Source: Arthrobacter sp. FB24
Lineage (GTDB): Bacteria > Actinomycetota > Actinomycetes > Actinomycetales > Micrococcaceae
Direction: 5' to 3'
Length of the DNA stretch: 64,000 nucleotides
Assembly: GCF_000196235.1 (NCBI RefSeq)
Contig: NC_008541.1
Coordinates: 1,674,001 to 1,738,000, forward strand
Shown: one piece after another, positions 22,059 through 30,940 of the stretch
How the letters are laid out: every line of letters starts with the position of its first letter
Position numbering within the stretch: the first letter of the stretch is position 1
Position numbers and translations under genes: made by a program
The notes under the pieces: model-generated
The model's database searches: none
Told to the model about the DNA's origin: nothing
What the model saw: only the letters and a program-made list of their open reading frames with translations

Positions 22059-23198
22059 TTAAGACAGGTGCCGTTCCTCCACACCGTTGTACTCACTCAA
22101 CGGACGGATCAGGGAGTTGGATTCCAGCTGTTCCATGATGTGCGCGGTCCAGCCGGTGATGCGGCTGGCGACGAACAGCGGAGTGAACGTGGCAGTGTCG
22201 AAACCCATGAGGTGGTAGGTGGGGCCGGTGGGGTAGTCAAGGTTGGGCTTGATGCCCTTGGCCTCGTCCATAGCTGACTCCAGCCCGTTGTAGAGCCCCA
22301 GGAGTTCCGGCCGGCCGTAGTGGGCAATCATCTTGTCCAGTGCGGCCTTCATGGTGGGGACGCGGGAGTCGCCGTGCTTGTAGACGCGGTGGCCGAAGCC
22401 CATGACCTTCTTCTTCTTCGCCAGGGCATCCTCCATCCAGGCCTTGGCCCGGGCGGCGGCGTCCTCCAGGGATTCCTCGGAGCGGATGCCGATTTCATCG
22501 AAGGTGTGCATGACGGCTTCATTGGCGCCGCCGTGGAGCGCACCCTTGAGGGCACCGATGGCTCCGGTCACGGCCGAGTGCAGGTCCGACAGCGTGGACG
22601 TGATCACGCGGGCCGTGAACGTGGAGGCGTTGAAGGAGTGCTCGGCGTACAGAATCATGGACACGTTGAACGCGTCCACGACTTCGGGCACCTGCTCTTC
22701 GCCGAAGGTCATCCAGAGGAAGTTGGCGTCGTATCCCAGATCGTCGCGGGGCTCAACCAGTTCCAGGCCATGGCGGCGGCGCTGGTCGTAAGCCACCACG
22801 GCCGGCATGGCGGCGAACAGGTCGATGGCCTTCTGCATGTTTGCTTCGCGCGAGGAGTCCTCGGCAAGTTCATGCCGCGCTCCCATCACGGACGCCGCAG
22901 TCCGGCACACGTCCATCGGGTGGGACGTGATGGGCAGCGCGTCGATCACCTGCTTGACCACCGGATCCAGCCGGCGTCCGGCCCTTTCCTTGGCCGTGAA
23001 CTCGGCCAGCTGCTCCGGAGTGGGCAATTCGCCGTTCCAGAGCAGGTAGGCCACTTCTTCGAAACTGCAGGAGGCGGCAAGTTCCTGGACGGGGTAGCCG
23101 CGGTACAGCAGTGAGTTGGTGTCCGGGTTGACCTTGGATACCGCGGTGTAGTCGACCACGACGCCGGCGAGGCCCTTTTTGATCTCATTTTCAGCCAT
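22059..23198 (-). CDS. prpC: 2-methylcitrate synthase / citrate synthase II
   Basis: 379 aa. It condenses propionyl-CoA with oxaloacetate to methylcitrate. Citrate-synthase family features are the SFEEVAYLLWNGELP region, catalytic His in GALHGGANEAVM, FGHRVYKHGDSR with the second catalytic His, and the C-terminal Asp region (YPTGPTYHLMGFDTATFTPLFV). The short length and the location directly after prpD and prpB point to the methylcitrate enzyme and not the main TCA citrate synthase. AAGGAG precedes the ATG. Confidence 0.93.
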   Translation of the reverse strand: MAENEIKKGLAGVVVDYTAVSKVNPDTNSLLYRGYPVQELAASCSFEEVAYLLWNGELPTPEQLAEFTAKERAGRRLDPVVKQVIDALPITSHPMDVCRTAASVMGARHELAEDSSREANMQKAIDLFAAMPAVVAYDQRRRHGLELVEPRDDLGYDANFLWMTFGEEQVPEVVDAFNVSMILYAEHSFNASTFTARVITSTLSDLHSAVTGAIGALKGALHGGANEAVMHTFDEIGIRSEESLEDAAARAKAWMEDALAKKKKVMGFGHRVYKHGDSRVPTMKAALDKMIAHYGRPELLGLYNGLESAMDEAKGIKPNLDYPTGPTYHLMGFDTATFTPLFVASRITGWTAHIMEQLESNSLIRPLSEYNGVEERHLS

Positions 23199-23263
23199 GC
23201 TGAAACTCCTTCGTTCCTTATGCTGTGTGCCGGCCGGAGCCGGAAGTCCGGGATGGATGGGGG

Positions 23264-24169
23264 TCAGTTGGTACCGGGAATCCTGAAGTTGAAGACTCCG
23301 GTGTCGAAGCGGTTGTAGGCCTCGTAGTCCACAAGGTCGTACAGCCGCGCACGGGTCAGCATGCTCTTTACCTGTGCCTCCTGGGTGCCGTCGGACCTGA
23401 TCGATTCCAGAGTACGCTCAGCTGCCCCCATGGCACTACGGAGCAGCGTGACCGGGTAGATGACCATGTTGACGCCGACGCCCTGCAACTGTTCCACGGT
23501 GAAAAGATCGCTTTGGCCAAACTCGGTCATGTTGGCGAGGATGGGCACGTCCACTGCGTCGCGGATCGCCTGGAACTCGCTGAGGTCCTTCATGGCCTCG
23601 GGGAAGATGGCGTCCGCCCCGGCCTCGACGAGCGCCTTCGCACGCTCCTGCGCCGCCTCCAGCCCGTCCGTGGCCCGGATGTCCGTCCTGGCCATGATGA
23701 GGAAATTGGGGTCCCGGCGGGCGTCTGCTGCGGCGCGGATGCGCTTGGTGGCGGTGTCCAGGTCCACCACGTTCTTGCCGTCCAGGTGGCCGCACCTCTT
23801 GGGGTTGAACTGGTCTTCGATGTGCAGGCCGGCGAGGCCTGCGTTCTCGATTTCCTGCACCGAGCGGGCCACGTTCATGGGCTCGCCGAAGCCCGTGTCG
23901 GCGTCCACAATGCAGGGCAGGTCGGTCATCCGGGCAATCTGCCCGGCCCGCGTTGCCACCTCGGTGAGCGTGGTCAGGCCGATGTCCGGCAGGCCCAGGT
24001 CATTGGCCAGGACGGCGCCGGAGATATAAACCCCGGCGAAGCCCTTCTCCTCGATGAGCCGGGCCGAGAGCGGGTTGAAGGCTCCCGGGAACTGCTGGAG
24101 GGTGCCGGACGCCAGGAGCTCGCGGAACCGGATCCGCTTCTGCTCCGGCGTGACCTTCGAATACAGCAT
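23264..24169 (-). CDS. prpB: methylisocitrate lyase
   Basis: 301 aa, isocitrate lyase/PEP mutase superfamily. It cleaves 2-methylisocitrate to pyruvate and succinate. VDADTGFGEP holds the metal-binding Asp residues, and NPKRCGHLDGK is the lyase-specific catalytic Cys loop. The ATG overlaps the prpD stop (TAATG), indicating translational coupling. 65 bp separate it from prpC. Confidence 0.95.
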   Translation of the reverse strand: MLYSKVTPEQKRIRFRELLASGTLQQFPGAFNPLSARLIEEKGFAGVYISGAVLANDLGLPDIGLTTLTEVATRAGQIARMTDLPCIVDADTGFGEPMNVARSVQEIENAGLAGLHIEDQFNPKRCGHLDGKNVVDLDTATKRIRAAADARRDPNFLIMARTDIRATDGLEAAQERAKALVEAGADAIFPEAMKDLSEFQAIRDAVDVPILANMTEFGQSDLFTVEQLQGVGVNMVIYPVTLLRSAMGAAERTLESIRSDGTQEAQVKSMLTRARLYDLVDYEAYNRFDTGVFNFRIPGTN

Positions 24170-25689
24170 TAGAAAAGTCCCTTCGGTGCGGCAGCGAGGT
24201 CGATCACGCCGTCGGCCGCCTTGATGTTCAGCTGGTCCAGTTCCCCGGCGGCCAGTTCCGGGAGCCGGGCCGCTGCGGCAAGGAACCGTTCGATCTCGTC
24301 TTCGGCGACGAGGCCGGCTGCGAGTGTGCAGAACTTGTTGACGTACTGCTCCCGGGCGAACGGCCGGGCACCCAGCGGGTGGGCGTCGGCGACGGCGATC
24401 TCGTCGGTAATGACAGTGCCGTCGTTGAGCGTGATTTCGACGGTACCGCCGAAAGCCTTCTCAGCGATGTCGAGGGAGTGGTAGCGGCGGGTCCATTCCG
24501 GGTCCTCCACCGTGGTGACCTTGTGCCACAGCTCCATGGTGTCGGGGCGCGCGGCCCGCTCCGGGGCGTAGGAGTCCACATGGTGCCAGGCGCCGTCCTG
24601 CAGCGCGACGGTGAAGATGTACGGGATCGAGTGGTCCAACGTTTCACGGGACGCGGTGGGGCTGTACTTCTGCGGGTCGTTGGCGCCGGAACCAATCACG
24701 TAGTGGGTGTGGTGGCTGGTCTTGATCAGCACGGATTTCACGTTGGCCGGGTCGGTGACTTCGGGGCGCTCGCCGTGCAGCTTCCGGGCGAGGTCGATCC
24801 AGGCCTGGGCCTGGTACTCGGCGGAGTGTTCCTTGGTGTACGTGTCCAGGATGGCGCGCTTGGCTTCACCGGGAGTCGGCAGCGGCACCATGTAGGAAGC
24901 CTCGGGGCCGTCCAGCATCCAGGCGATGACGCCGTCTTCACCCTCATAGATCGGGACCGGCGACGTCTGGCCGCGCATGGAGCGGTCCGCGGCTTCTACG
25001 GCCATCTTCCCGGCGAAGGCCGGGGCGTGCGCCTTCCAGGTGGAAATCTCGCCCTTGCGCGACTGGCGCGTGGCGGTGGTGGTGTGAAGGGCCTGGCCCA
25101 CGGACTGGAAGATGGTCTCGACGTCGAGCCCGAGGAGGGTGCCGATACCGGCAGCGGCGGAGGGGCCGAGATGGGCCACGTGGTCGATCTTGTGCTTGTG
25201 CAGGCAGATGGCCTTGACCAGGTTCACCTGGATTTCGTAGCCGGTGGCAATGCCGCGGATGAGGTCGTGTCCGCTGGAGCCGACGTGCTGGGCGACGGCG
25301 AGGATCGGCGGGATGTTGTCGCCGGGGTGGGAGTAGTCCGCTGCCAGGAAGGTGTCGTGGTAGTCGAGTTCACGGACAGCAACGCCGTTGGCCCAGGCGG
25401 CCCATTCCGGTGCCACGCGCTCGTCGATGCCGAAGACCTTGGATCCCTTGCCGCCCGTGGTGGGTCCATGGGTGAGTGCCTGTGCGCGGGCGGCAACGAT
25501 GGGGGCCCGGTTCAGGGAGGCGATGGCCACCGAGGCGTTGTCGATGACCCGGTTGATCACCATGTCGGTAACCTCGTCGGTGACGGCGACAGGATCGGTG
25601 GCAACCTTGGCGATCTTGTACGCGAGCTGGTCCTCGCGGGGCAGGTTTTCCTCGCTCTTGTAAACGCGGACGTGGTGTTCCTTGACCAT
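24169..25689 (-). CDS. prpD: 2-methylcitrate dehydratase
   Basis: 506 aa, MmgE/PrpD family. It dehydrates methylcitrate to methylaconitate in the methylcitrate cycle. Family hallmarks are [42 protein letters not shown], and [19 protein letters not shown]. The start at 25689 follows AAAAGGAGC with good spacing; a longer upstream frame overlaps the gntR gene and is spurious. It begins 10 bp after the regulator, so gntR-prpD-prpB-prpC form one operon. Confidence 0.94.
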   Translation of the reverse strand: MVKEHHVRVYKSEENLPREDQLAYKIAKVATDPVAVTDEVTDMVINRVIDNASVAIASLNRAPIVAARAQALTHGPTTGGKGSKVFGIDERVAPEWAAWANGVAVRELDYHDTFLAADYSHPGDNIPPILAVAQHVGSSGHDLIRGIATGYEIQVNLVKAICLHKHKIDHVAHLGPSAAAGIGTLLGLDVETIFQSVGQALHTTTATRQSRKGEISTWKAHAPAFAGKMAVEAADRSMRGQTSPVPIYEGEDGVIAWMLDGPEASYMVPLPTPGEAKRAILDTYTKEHSAEYQAQAWIDLARKLHGERPEVTDPANVKSVLIKTSHHTHYVIGSGANDPQKYSPTASRETLDHSIPYIFTVALQDGAWHHVDSYAPERAARPDTMELWHKVTTVEDPEWTRRYHSLDIAEKAFGGTVEITLNDGTVITDEIAVADAHPLGARPFAREQYVNKFCTLAAGLVAEDEIERFLAAAARLPELAAGELDQLNIKAADGVIDLAAAPKGLF

Positions 25690-25699
25690 GGTGCTCCTT

Positions 25700-26341
25700 T
25701 TAGTGAGGTGTATGCGTGACTTTAACGTGGGAAAGACTTCGGTGCAGATGAAGGGTGGTGGCCGCTTCGGCCAGCCGGGGATTGCCTGCGGCGATCGCTT
25801 CCGCGATGGCGGCGTGCTCTGCTGCGGCCGCGGTGAGCCGTTGTGTGTCGTCGGCGGCCAGTCGGCGGACCCGGACCAGGTGCACGCGGAGGCTGCGCAT
25901 GGCCTGGGCCAGGTAGGAGTTGGAAATCGCCGCGTCGATAGCCGCGTCGAGACGGCCCGCCAGCTCATAGTAGGCATGGCGTCCGGGATCGGTGCCGTTG
26001 ATCAGCTCCGGAGCCTGGAGGAGCTCAAGGCGGAGTTGTTCAAAGGTCGCGGAGTCGCCGCGCTCGGCGGCCAGGGCGGCGGCCTTGCCTTCAAGGGTTT
26101 CGCGCAGTTCGAATAGCTCGTCGATGTCGTCAAGGGAAATATCGGTGACGACGACGCCGCGGCCGCCCGCCGTCGTCGTCAAGCCCTCCGCGGTCAGCCG
26201 GCTTAGGGCCTCCCGCAGAGGTGTGCGGGAGATGCCCAGCCGCTCGGACTGCTCCACTTCCGCGAGGACAGTCCCGGGCAGGAGGCGCCATTCGATGATG
26301 TCATCGCGCAATGCCGCATAGGCCCTGTCGCTGGCGCGCAT
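25700..26341 (-). CDS. GntR-family (FCD/FadR-type) regulator of the propionate genes
   Basis: 213 aa. The N-terminal winged helix ([39 protein letters not shown]) has the GntR signature [13 protein letters not shown]. The C-terminal FCD domain is all-helical, with metal/ligand-type residues ([28 protein letters not shown]). The ATG at 26341 is chosen because AAGGAGG stands 7 nt before it; an in-frame ATG at 26356 lacks such a site. It probably controls its own operon and prpE through the two TGTATACA operators in the divergent promoter region. Confidence 0.9.
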   Translation of the reverse strand: MRASDRAYAALRDDIIEWRLLPGTVLAEVEQSERLGISRTPLREALSRLTAEGLTTTAGGRGVVVTDISLDDIDELFELRETLEGKAAALAAERGDSATFEQLRLELLQAPELINGTDPGRHAYYELAGRLDAAIDAAISNSYLAQAMRSLRVHLVRVRRLAADDTQRLTAAAAEHAAIAEAIAAGNPRLAEAATTLHLHRSLSHVKVTHTPH

Positions 26342-26372
26342 CTCTGCCTCCTTCATTGGTTGACGCTCCCCA

Positions 26373-26382
26373 GTGTATACAC
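26373..26382. promoter_or_regulatory. GntR operator 1
   Basis: Perfect 10-bp palindrome GTGTATACAC, 31 bp upstream of the gntR start. FadR/FCD-type GntR proteins commonly bind TTGTATACAA-like sites. Confidence 0.65.
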
Positions 26383-26434
26383 AGAAGGCTTGATTGCCCA
26401 GTAAATGCCTCAGATTGTTGATTTTTCTCCAAAT

Positions 26435-26444
26435 TTGTATACAC
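26435..26444. promoter_or_regulatory. GntR operator 2
   Basis: TTGTATACAC shares the TGTATAC core with operator 1 and lies 62 bp from it, 30 bp before a candidate prpE -10 box TAGCAT (26475-26480). Confidence 0.65.
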
Positions 26445-26516
26445 GAGGCCTTGTATCTGCTTCCCGACCGGGACTAGCATGGCCCTCATCACAATGTCGT
26501 GGACGGGATGCATTTC

Positions 26517-28418
26517 ATGGGTACCAAGAGCTATCAGGACAGCTACGCACAGAGCCTGGACAGGCCCGACGAGTTCTGGCTGGATGCTGCCGGAAAGATC
26601 TCCTGGTCGACGCCCCCGACGCGGGCTCTTGATTCCGCCCGGGCGCCGCTGTACAGCTGGTTTCCGGATGGCGTCCTCAACACGTCCTACAACGCCCTCG
26701 ACCGTCATGTGGCAGCCGGGCGTGGCGGTCAGGATGCGCTGATCTACGATTCCGCCATGCTCGGGATCCAGCGGCGCTTCAGCTACGCGGAACTCACGGA
26801 GCTTGTGGGCCGCTTTGCCGGGGTTCTGCGGCGGCGCGGTGTGGGCAAGGGGGACAGGGTTGTCATTTACATGCCGATGATCCCGGAAGCCGCCATCGCA
26901 ATGCTGGCTACTGCGCGGCTCGGAGCGGTCCATTCGGTGGTCTTTGGAGGCTTTGCGCCCAAGGAGCTGGCGGCCCGCATCCGGGACGCCGCCCCCGCCG
27001 TGGTGGTTACGGCATCCGGCGGAATCGAGCCATCCCGCCGGATCGAATACCTTCCCGCTGTCGAGGAAGCACTCCGCCTCGCCGGCGCTCCGGGGCTCCC
27101 CGTGGTCGTCGCGGCCAGGGAGGGGTTTGCCTCCTCGGTCTCTGACCACCCGGGCTGGCTGGACTGGGACACCGAGATGGCGGCCGCAGAACCGGCGGCG
27201 CCGGTGGACGTCAAAGCTACTGACCCGCTCTACATCCTCTACACCTCGGGAACCACGGGTGCACCCAAGGGGGTGGTGCGGGACAACGGCGGCCATGCCG
27301 TGGCGCTTAGCTGGACCATGGAAAACGTCTACGGCATCGGCCCGGGGAACGTCATGTGGACCGCTTCCGACGTCGGCTGGGTGGTAGGACACTCCTACAT
27401 CGTCTACGGGCCGCTGCTGGCCGGCGCCACCACCGTCCTCTATGAGGGGAAACCGGTAGGAACACCTGATGCGGGCGCTTTCTGGCGGGTTATCCGGGAC
27501 CACAAGGTCAATGTCCTCTTTACCGCCCCGACAGCGCTGCGCGCCATCCGCAAAGCCGACCCCGAAGCGAAACTGCTGCGGGACTACGACATCTCCAGCC
27601 TGCGAACGCTTTTCGCCGCGGGGGAGCGGCTGGACACAGATACCTTCCACTGGGCCGCGCAGACCCTGGGCGTCCCGGTAGTGGACCACTGGTGGCAGAC
27701 CGAGACCGGCTGGGCCATCTGCGCCAACCCGCGCGGGCTGGAAGAGCTCCCCATCAAGGCAGGCTCGCCCAGCGTTCCGATGCCGGGCTTCAGGCTCAAC
27801 ATCGTGGACGGACTGGGGGAGGACGTCGAAACCGGGACGGAAGGAAACATTGTGCTCGGGCTGCCGCTGCCGCCCGGAACGCTGACCACTCTCTGGGGCG
27901 ACGACGAACGCTACGTCTCCTCCTACCTCCAGGCCTTTGAAGGCTCCTACGCCACCGGCGACTCCGGCTACCGGGACGAGGACGGCTACGTGTTCGTGAT
28001 GGGCCGCACCGACGACATCATCAACGTGGCAGGGCACCGGCTGTCCACCGGCGCCATGGAGCAGGTCATCGGACAGCACCCGGCCGTGGCCGAGTGCGCG
28101 GTGATCGGCCTGGCGGATCCGCTGAAGGGCCAGCGGCCCAGCGGCTACGTGGTGCTGAAATCGGGGGTGGACGTGCCGGAGGACATTCTGGTCAAGGACC
28201 TGATCGCGCTGGTCCGCCGGGACATCGGAGCCGTCGCGGACTTCAAACACGTGGCAGTGGTCGATGCCCTTCCCAAGACCCGTTCGGGCAAGATCCTTCG
28301 CAAGACCATGAGGCAGATTGCGGACGGCGAGGAGTACGTCGTGCCGTCCACGATTGAGGACGCCGGGGTGATCGACCAGCTGATCGAAACGCTGCGTCCG
28401 GCCGGGCCCCGGAACTAG
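26517..28418 (+). CDS. prpE: propionyl-CoA synthetase (acyl-CoA ligase)
   Basis: 633-aa AMP-forming acyl-CoA ligase. The phosphate loop is YTSGTTGAPKG, adenine motif WWQTETGW, A8 hinge GRTDDIINVAGHRLSTGAMEQ and catalytic/acetylatable Lys in RSGKILRK. YIVYGPLL and the A8 region resemble propionyl-CoA synthetases more than acetyl-CoA synthetases. It is divergent from gntR-prpDBC with shared operators, so it probably supplies propionyl-CoA to the methylcitrate cycle. Starts at 26499 (GTG), 26508 and 26517 are all possible. Confidence 0.92.
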   Translation: MGTKSYQDSYAQSLDRPDEFWLDAAGKISWSTPPTRALDSARAPLYSWFPDGVLNTSYNALDRHVAAGRGGQDALIYDSAMLGIQRRFSYAELTELVGRFAGVLRRRGVGKGDRVVIYMPMIPEAAIAMLATARLGAVHSVVFGGFAPKELAARIRDAAPAVVVTASGGIEPSRRIEYLPAVEEALRLAGAPGLPVVVAAREGFASSVSDHPGWLDWDTEMAAAEPAAPVDVKATDPLYILYTSGTTGAPKGVVRDNGGHAVALSWTMENVYGIGPGNVMWTASDVGWVVGHSYIVYGPLLAGATTVLYEGKPVGTPDAGAFWRVIRDHKVNVLFTAPTALRAIRKADPEAKLLRDYDISSLRTLFAAGERLDTDTFHWAAQTLGVPVVDHWWQTETGWAICANPRGLEELPIKAGSPSVPMPGFRLNIVDGLGEDVETGTEGNIVLGLPLPPGTLTTLWGDDERYVSSYLQAFEGSYATGDSGYRDEDGYVFVMGRTDDIINVAGHRLSTGAMEQVIGQHPAVAECAVIGLADPLKGQRPSGYVVLKSGVDVPEDILVKDLIALVRRDIGAVADFKHVAVVDALPKTRSGKILRKTMRQIADGEEYVVPSTIEDAGVIDQLIETLRPAGPRN

Positions 28419-28461
28419 CCCGGGGACGTACCAGCCGTGCGCTCGCCGGAGCCGGCCATCG

Positions 28462-29172
28462 TCAGCTCCTGATCCAGCGGTACTCGTTTTCAGGCCTGCC
28501 CGGCGCACCGTACCGGGCGGTCCGGGAGACGGTCCCGGCATCCGCAAGGTACTCGAGGTACCGCCGGGCCGTCACGCGGGACATCCCGAGCGCGTCCATG
28601 ACTTCCGTGGCGGAGACAGCATCAGCCTGCTGCTTCATGAACTCCTGCACGGCGTCCAGGGTCGACGTCGACAGGCCCTTGGGAAGCGGCAGCTCACTGG
28701 GCGCCCGCAGGCTCGCGAACGCCTGGTCGACGTCGCTCTGGGACGCGCCGGACCTGCTCCCGCCCACGCCGGCGGCGAGCTGCTCGCGGAACTGCCGGTA
28801 GCTGGCCAGCTTGTCGGCGAAAGTGGCGTAGGTAAACGGCTTGATGAGGTACTGAACCACCCCGATGGACACTGCGCTGCGCACGATATTGAGTTCACGC
28901 ACGGCCGTGATCGCGATGATGTCCGGCAACAGGCCTGATGCCCGCATCCGCCGGGCGATGTCAAGGCCATGGAGATCGGGTAGGTTCATGTCCAGCAGGA
29001 CCAGTTCCACGGGGTTGCCGGCGGCAGCAAATTCCGCCAGGAGCCGCAGCGCCGATTGGCCGTCAGGAGCCGTGCCGGCGAGGGAAAAACCTTGGAGCCT
29101 CCCCACGTAGGCGCCGTGCGCTGCCGCGGCCACCGGCTCGTCCTCAACGACGAGCACTCGGATATCGCTCAT
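28462..29172 (-). CDS. response regulator, CitB/DcuR (CitT) family
   Basis: 236 aa. The receiver domain (1-125) has acidic pair EDE, phospho-acceptor Asp in LVLLDMNLPDLHG, the switch Thr in AITA, and Lys in LIKPF. The C-terminal region contains a winged-helix-like DNA-binding domain (SATEVMDALGMSRVTARRYLEYLADAG). This architecture is typical of regulators of C4-dicarboxylate or citrate uptake. Its ATG overlaps the kinase stop by 4 bp, so the pair is co-translated. Confidence 0.92.
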   Translation of the reverse strand: MSDIRVLVVEDEPVAAAAHGAYVGRLQGFSLAGTAPDGQSALRLLAEFAAAGNPVELVLLDMNLPDLHGLDIARRMRASGLLPDIIAITAVRELNIVRSAVSIGVVQYLIKPFTYATFADKLASYRQFREQLAAGVGGSRSGASQSDVDQAFASLRAPSELPLPKGLSTSTLDAVQEFMKQQADAVSATEVMDALGMSRVTARRYLEYLADAGTVSRTARYGAPGRPENEYRWIRS

Positions 29173-30800
29173 GAAGTCTCCTTGGTGGTGCCTGCTGCGG
29201 GTAGGAAAACATGGAAATGCGCCCCGCGGGGGTTGGTTATTGCCACGGTGCCACCCAGGCGGTGGACGGCCTGCCGGACCAGCGCCAGGCCCAGCCCCCG
29301 GCCGTAGGCGCCGGACGCTTTGGTGCTGAACCCGTGGCGGAACACATCGTCCATGGCACCGGGGTCAATCCCGCGTCCCGAGTCCTCCACTGTGATGTCA
29401 ACACCCCTGACGCCCGACTCCACCGACAGCTCGACCCACTTGGGCGCCGGAGCGTCGGCCGCAGCGTCGATGGCGTTGTCCAGGAGGTTGCCAAGTATCG
29501 TCACCAGGTCCTGGACGGCCACACCGGCGGTCCCGGCTGTGCTGTTCGCCTGCAGGCCCAGTTCGACGCCGCGTTCGTGCGCCTCGGCCGCCTTGCCCAT
29601 GAGCAGGGCACTCAGCACCGGCTCTTCCATGGCGCCCACCATCTCGTCGGTGAGCTGCTGGCTGAGCTCCAAGTCCTTGGTGGCAAAATCCAGGGCCTCG
29701 TCCGCCCGCCCCAGCTCCATCAGCGAAACGATGGTGTGGAGGCGGTTGGCGTGCTCGTGGGTCTGGGCCCGCAGCGCGTCCGACAGCGTACGCATGGTTT
29801 CCAGTTCGCTGCCCAGCGACTCGATCTCCGTGCGGTCGCGGATGGTTGCCACGGTACCGAACACTGCAGGTCGCTGCCGTCCGGCGGATGAGGCCGGCCC
29901 CACCGCTGGTCCCTGGTTGACCACCAGGACACGCGGGCCGGCCAGGTGGATTTCATCCTGGGCTGCCCGGCCGGACTCGAACAGGTCCTTCAAGCTGGGC
30001 GCCAAGGGGAGGTCGCGGAGCAGGGCTGCGTCGCCCGGATCGGCCCCGGACGGCCGTGGTGTGAGGCCCAGGAGCTCGGCCGCCTGGTCGTTGTACATCA
30101 CCACCCGGCCCTTGGGATCGATCAGGATCACCCCCTCGCGGACGGAGTGCAGGACGGACTCGTAGTACGCGAACAGCTGGGCGAGCTGCTCGGGCCCCCA
30201 ACCCCGCGTGACATTGCGCAGATACCGGCCCAGCAGCCAGGAGGCCACCGAGCCGCCCACCAGGAGGGCAAAGGCGATAGCCAGCAGCGCCGGCAGGCGG
30301 CCGGAGACGGCAACGTCCACCGTCCGGACCGTCACCCCCGCTGCCACCAGGGCCTTGACGTTTCCCGACTGGTCCTTGACCGGCGCAATCGTCCGTACCG
30401 AGGGGCCCAATGTCCCGGCCGTGATTTCGGTGAATATCTGTCCCTTCAGGGCGGCATCAATGGATCCGATGTACGGCTTGCCGAGCTCCTCGTCGCGCGG
30501 GTGCGTCCACCGGGTCCGGTCCGGAGCCATGATGGTGATGAAATCCGCGTCGGCGTCGCTCATCACGTGCAGGGCGTAGGGCTGCAGCACGGCAGACGGG
30601 TCGGGCGACGCAGCTGCCTGCAGGACCAGGGGGTTGTCGGCAATGGCCGTGGCGATGCCGGACATCCGCCGGCCGGCCTCGTCGTAGGCGTGATCCCGGG
30701 CGTCGATAAAGGTGGCTGTTCCGACTGTCGCGGTCAGCGCGAGCATGAACAGCAAATGCGCGACGAACAGCCGGCGCGCGATGCTCCACTTGTGCCTCAT
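29169..30800 (-). CDS. sensor histidine kinase, CitA/DcuS family
   Basis: 543 aa. A transmembrane helix near residues 11-30 is followed by an extracytoplasmic PAS-like sensor, a second membrane helix (LPALLAIAFALLVGGSVASWLLG), a cytoplasmic PAS domain (VLHSVREGVILIDPKGRVVMYN), the phospho-His in THEHANRLHTIVSLMELG, and the ATPase domain with N-box LGNLLDNAIDAA and G-box DSGRGIDP. The start at 30800 is set by GGAAGG upstream. Sensors of this type bind C4-dicarboxylates or citrate outside the cell. It is divergent from dctA, which is the probable target. Confidence 0.92.
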   Translation of the reverse strand: MRHKWSIARRLFVAHLLFMLALTATVGTATFIDARDHAYDEAGRRMSGIATAIADNPLVLQAAASPDPSAVLQPYALHVMSDADADFITIMAPDRTRWTHPRDEELGKPYIGSIDAALKGQIFTEITAGTLGPSVRTIAPVKDQSGNVKALVAAGVTVRTVDVAVSGRLPALLAIAFALLVGGSVASWLLGRYLRNVTRGWGPEQLAQLFAYYESVLHSVREGVILIDPKGRVVMYNDQAAELLGLTPRPSGADPGDAALLRDLPLAPSLKDLFESGRAAQDEIHLAGPRVLVVNQGPAVGPASSAGRQRPAVFGTVATIRDRTEIESLGSELETMRTLSDALRAQTHEHANRLHTIVSLMELGRADEALDFATKDLELSQQLTDEMVGAMEEPVLSALLMGKAAEAHERGVELGLQANSTAGTAGVAVQDLVTILGNLLDNAIDAAADAPAPKWVELSVESGVRGVDITVEDSGRGIDPGAMDDVFRHGFSTKASGAYGRGLGLALVRQAVHRLGGTVAITNPRGAHFHVFLPAAGTTKETS

Positions 30801-30855
30801 TCCAACCTTCCACGACCAATATGAACGCAACGGTGAGCCAGGTCACGCCATGCCC

Positions 30856-30871
30856 AATGATGGATATCACA
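30856..30871 (+). promoter_or_regulatory. possible CRP-type site upstream of dctA
   Basis: AATGA-N6-TCACA matches 8 of 10 positions of the CRP/GlxR consensus TGTGA-N6-TCACA, 70 bp before the dctA start. It could be chance. Confidence 0.3.
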
Positions 30872-30940
30872 CCGGACGGACGTGCAGAGCCCAGAGACTG
30901 TGCCGCAACGTCTTCCAGATTATCCATAAGGAGACACATC

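Noticed and set aside
24169..25977. Longer prpD starting at 25977
   Set aside because: The extension runs over the gntR coding region and lacks a ribosome-binding site; AAAAGGAG marks 25689.
26301..28547. 748-codon minus-strand ORF over prpE
   Set aside because: Shadow of prpE; no domains, composition typical of antisense translation.
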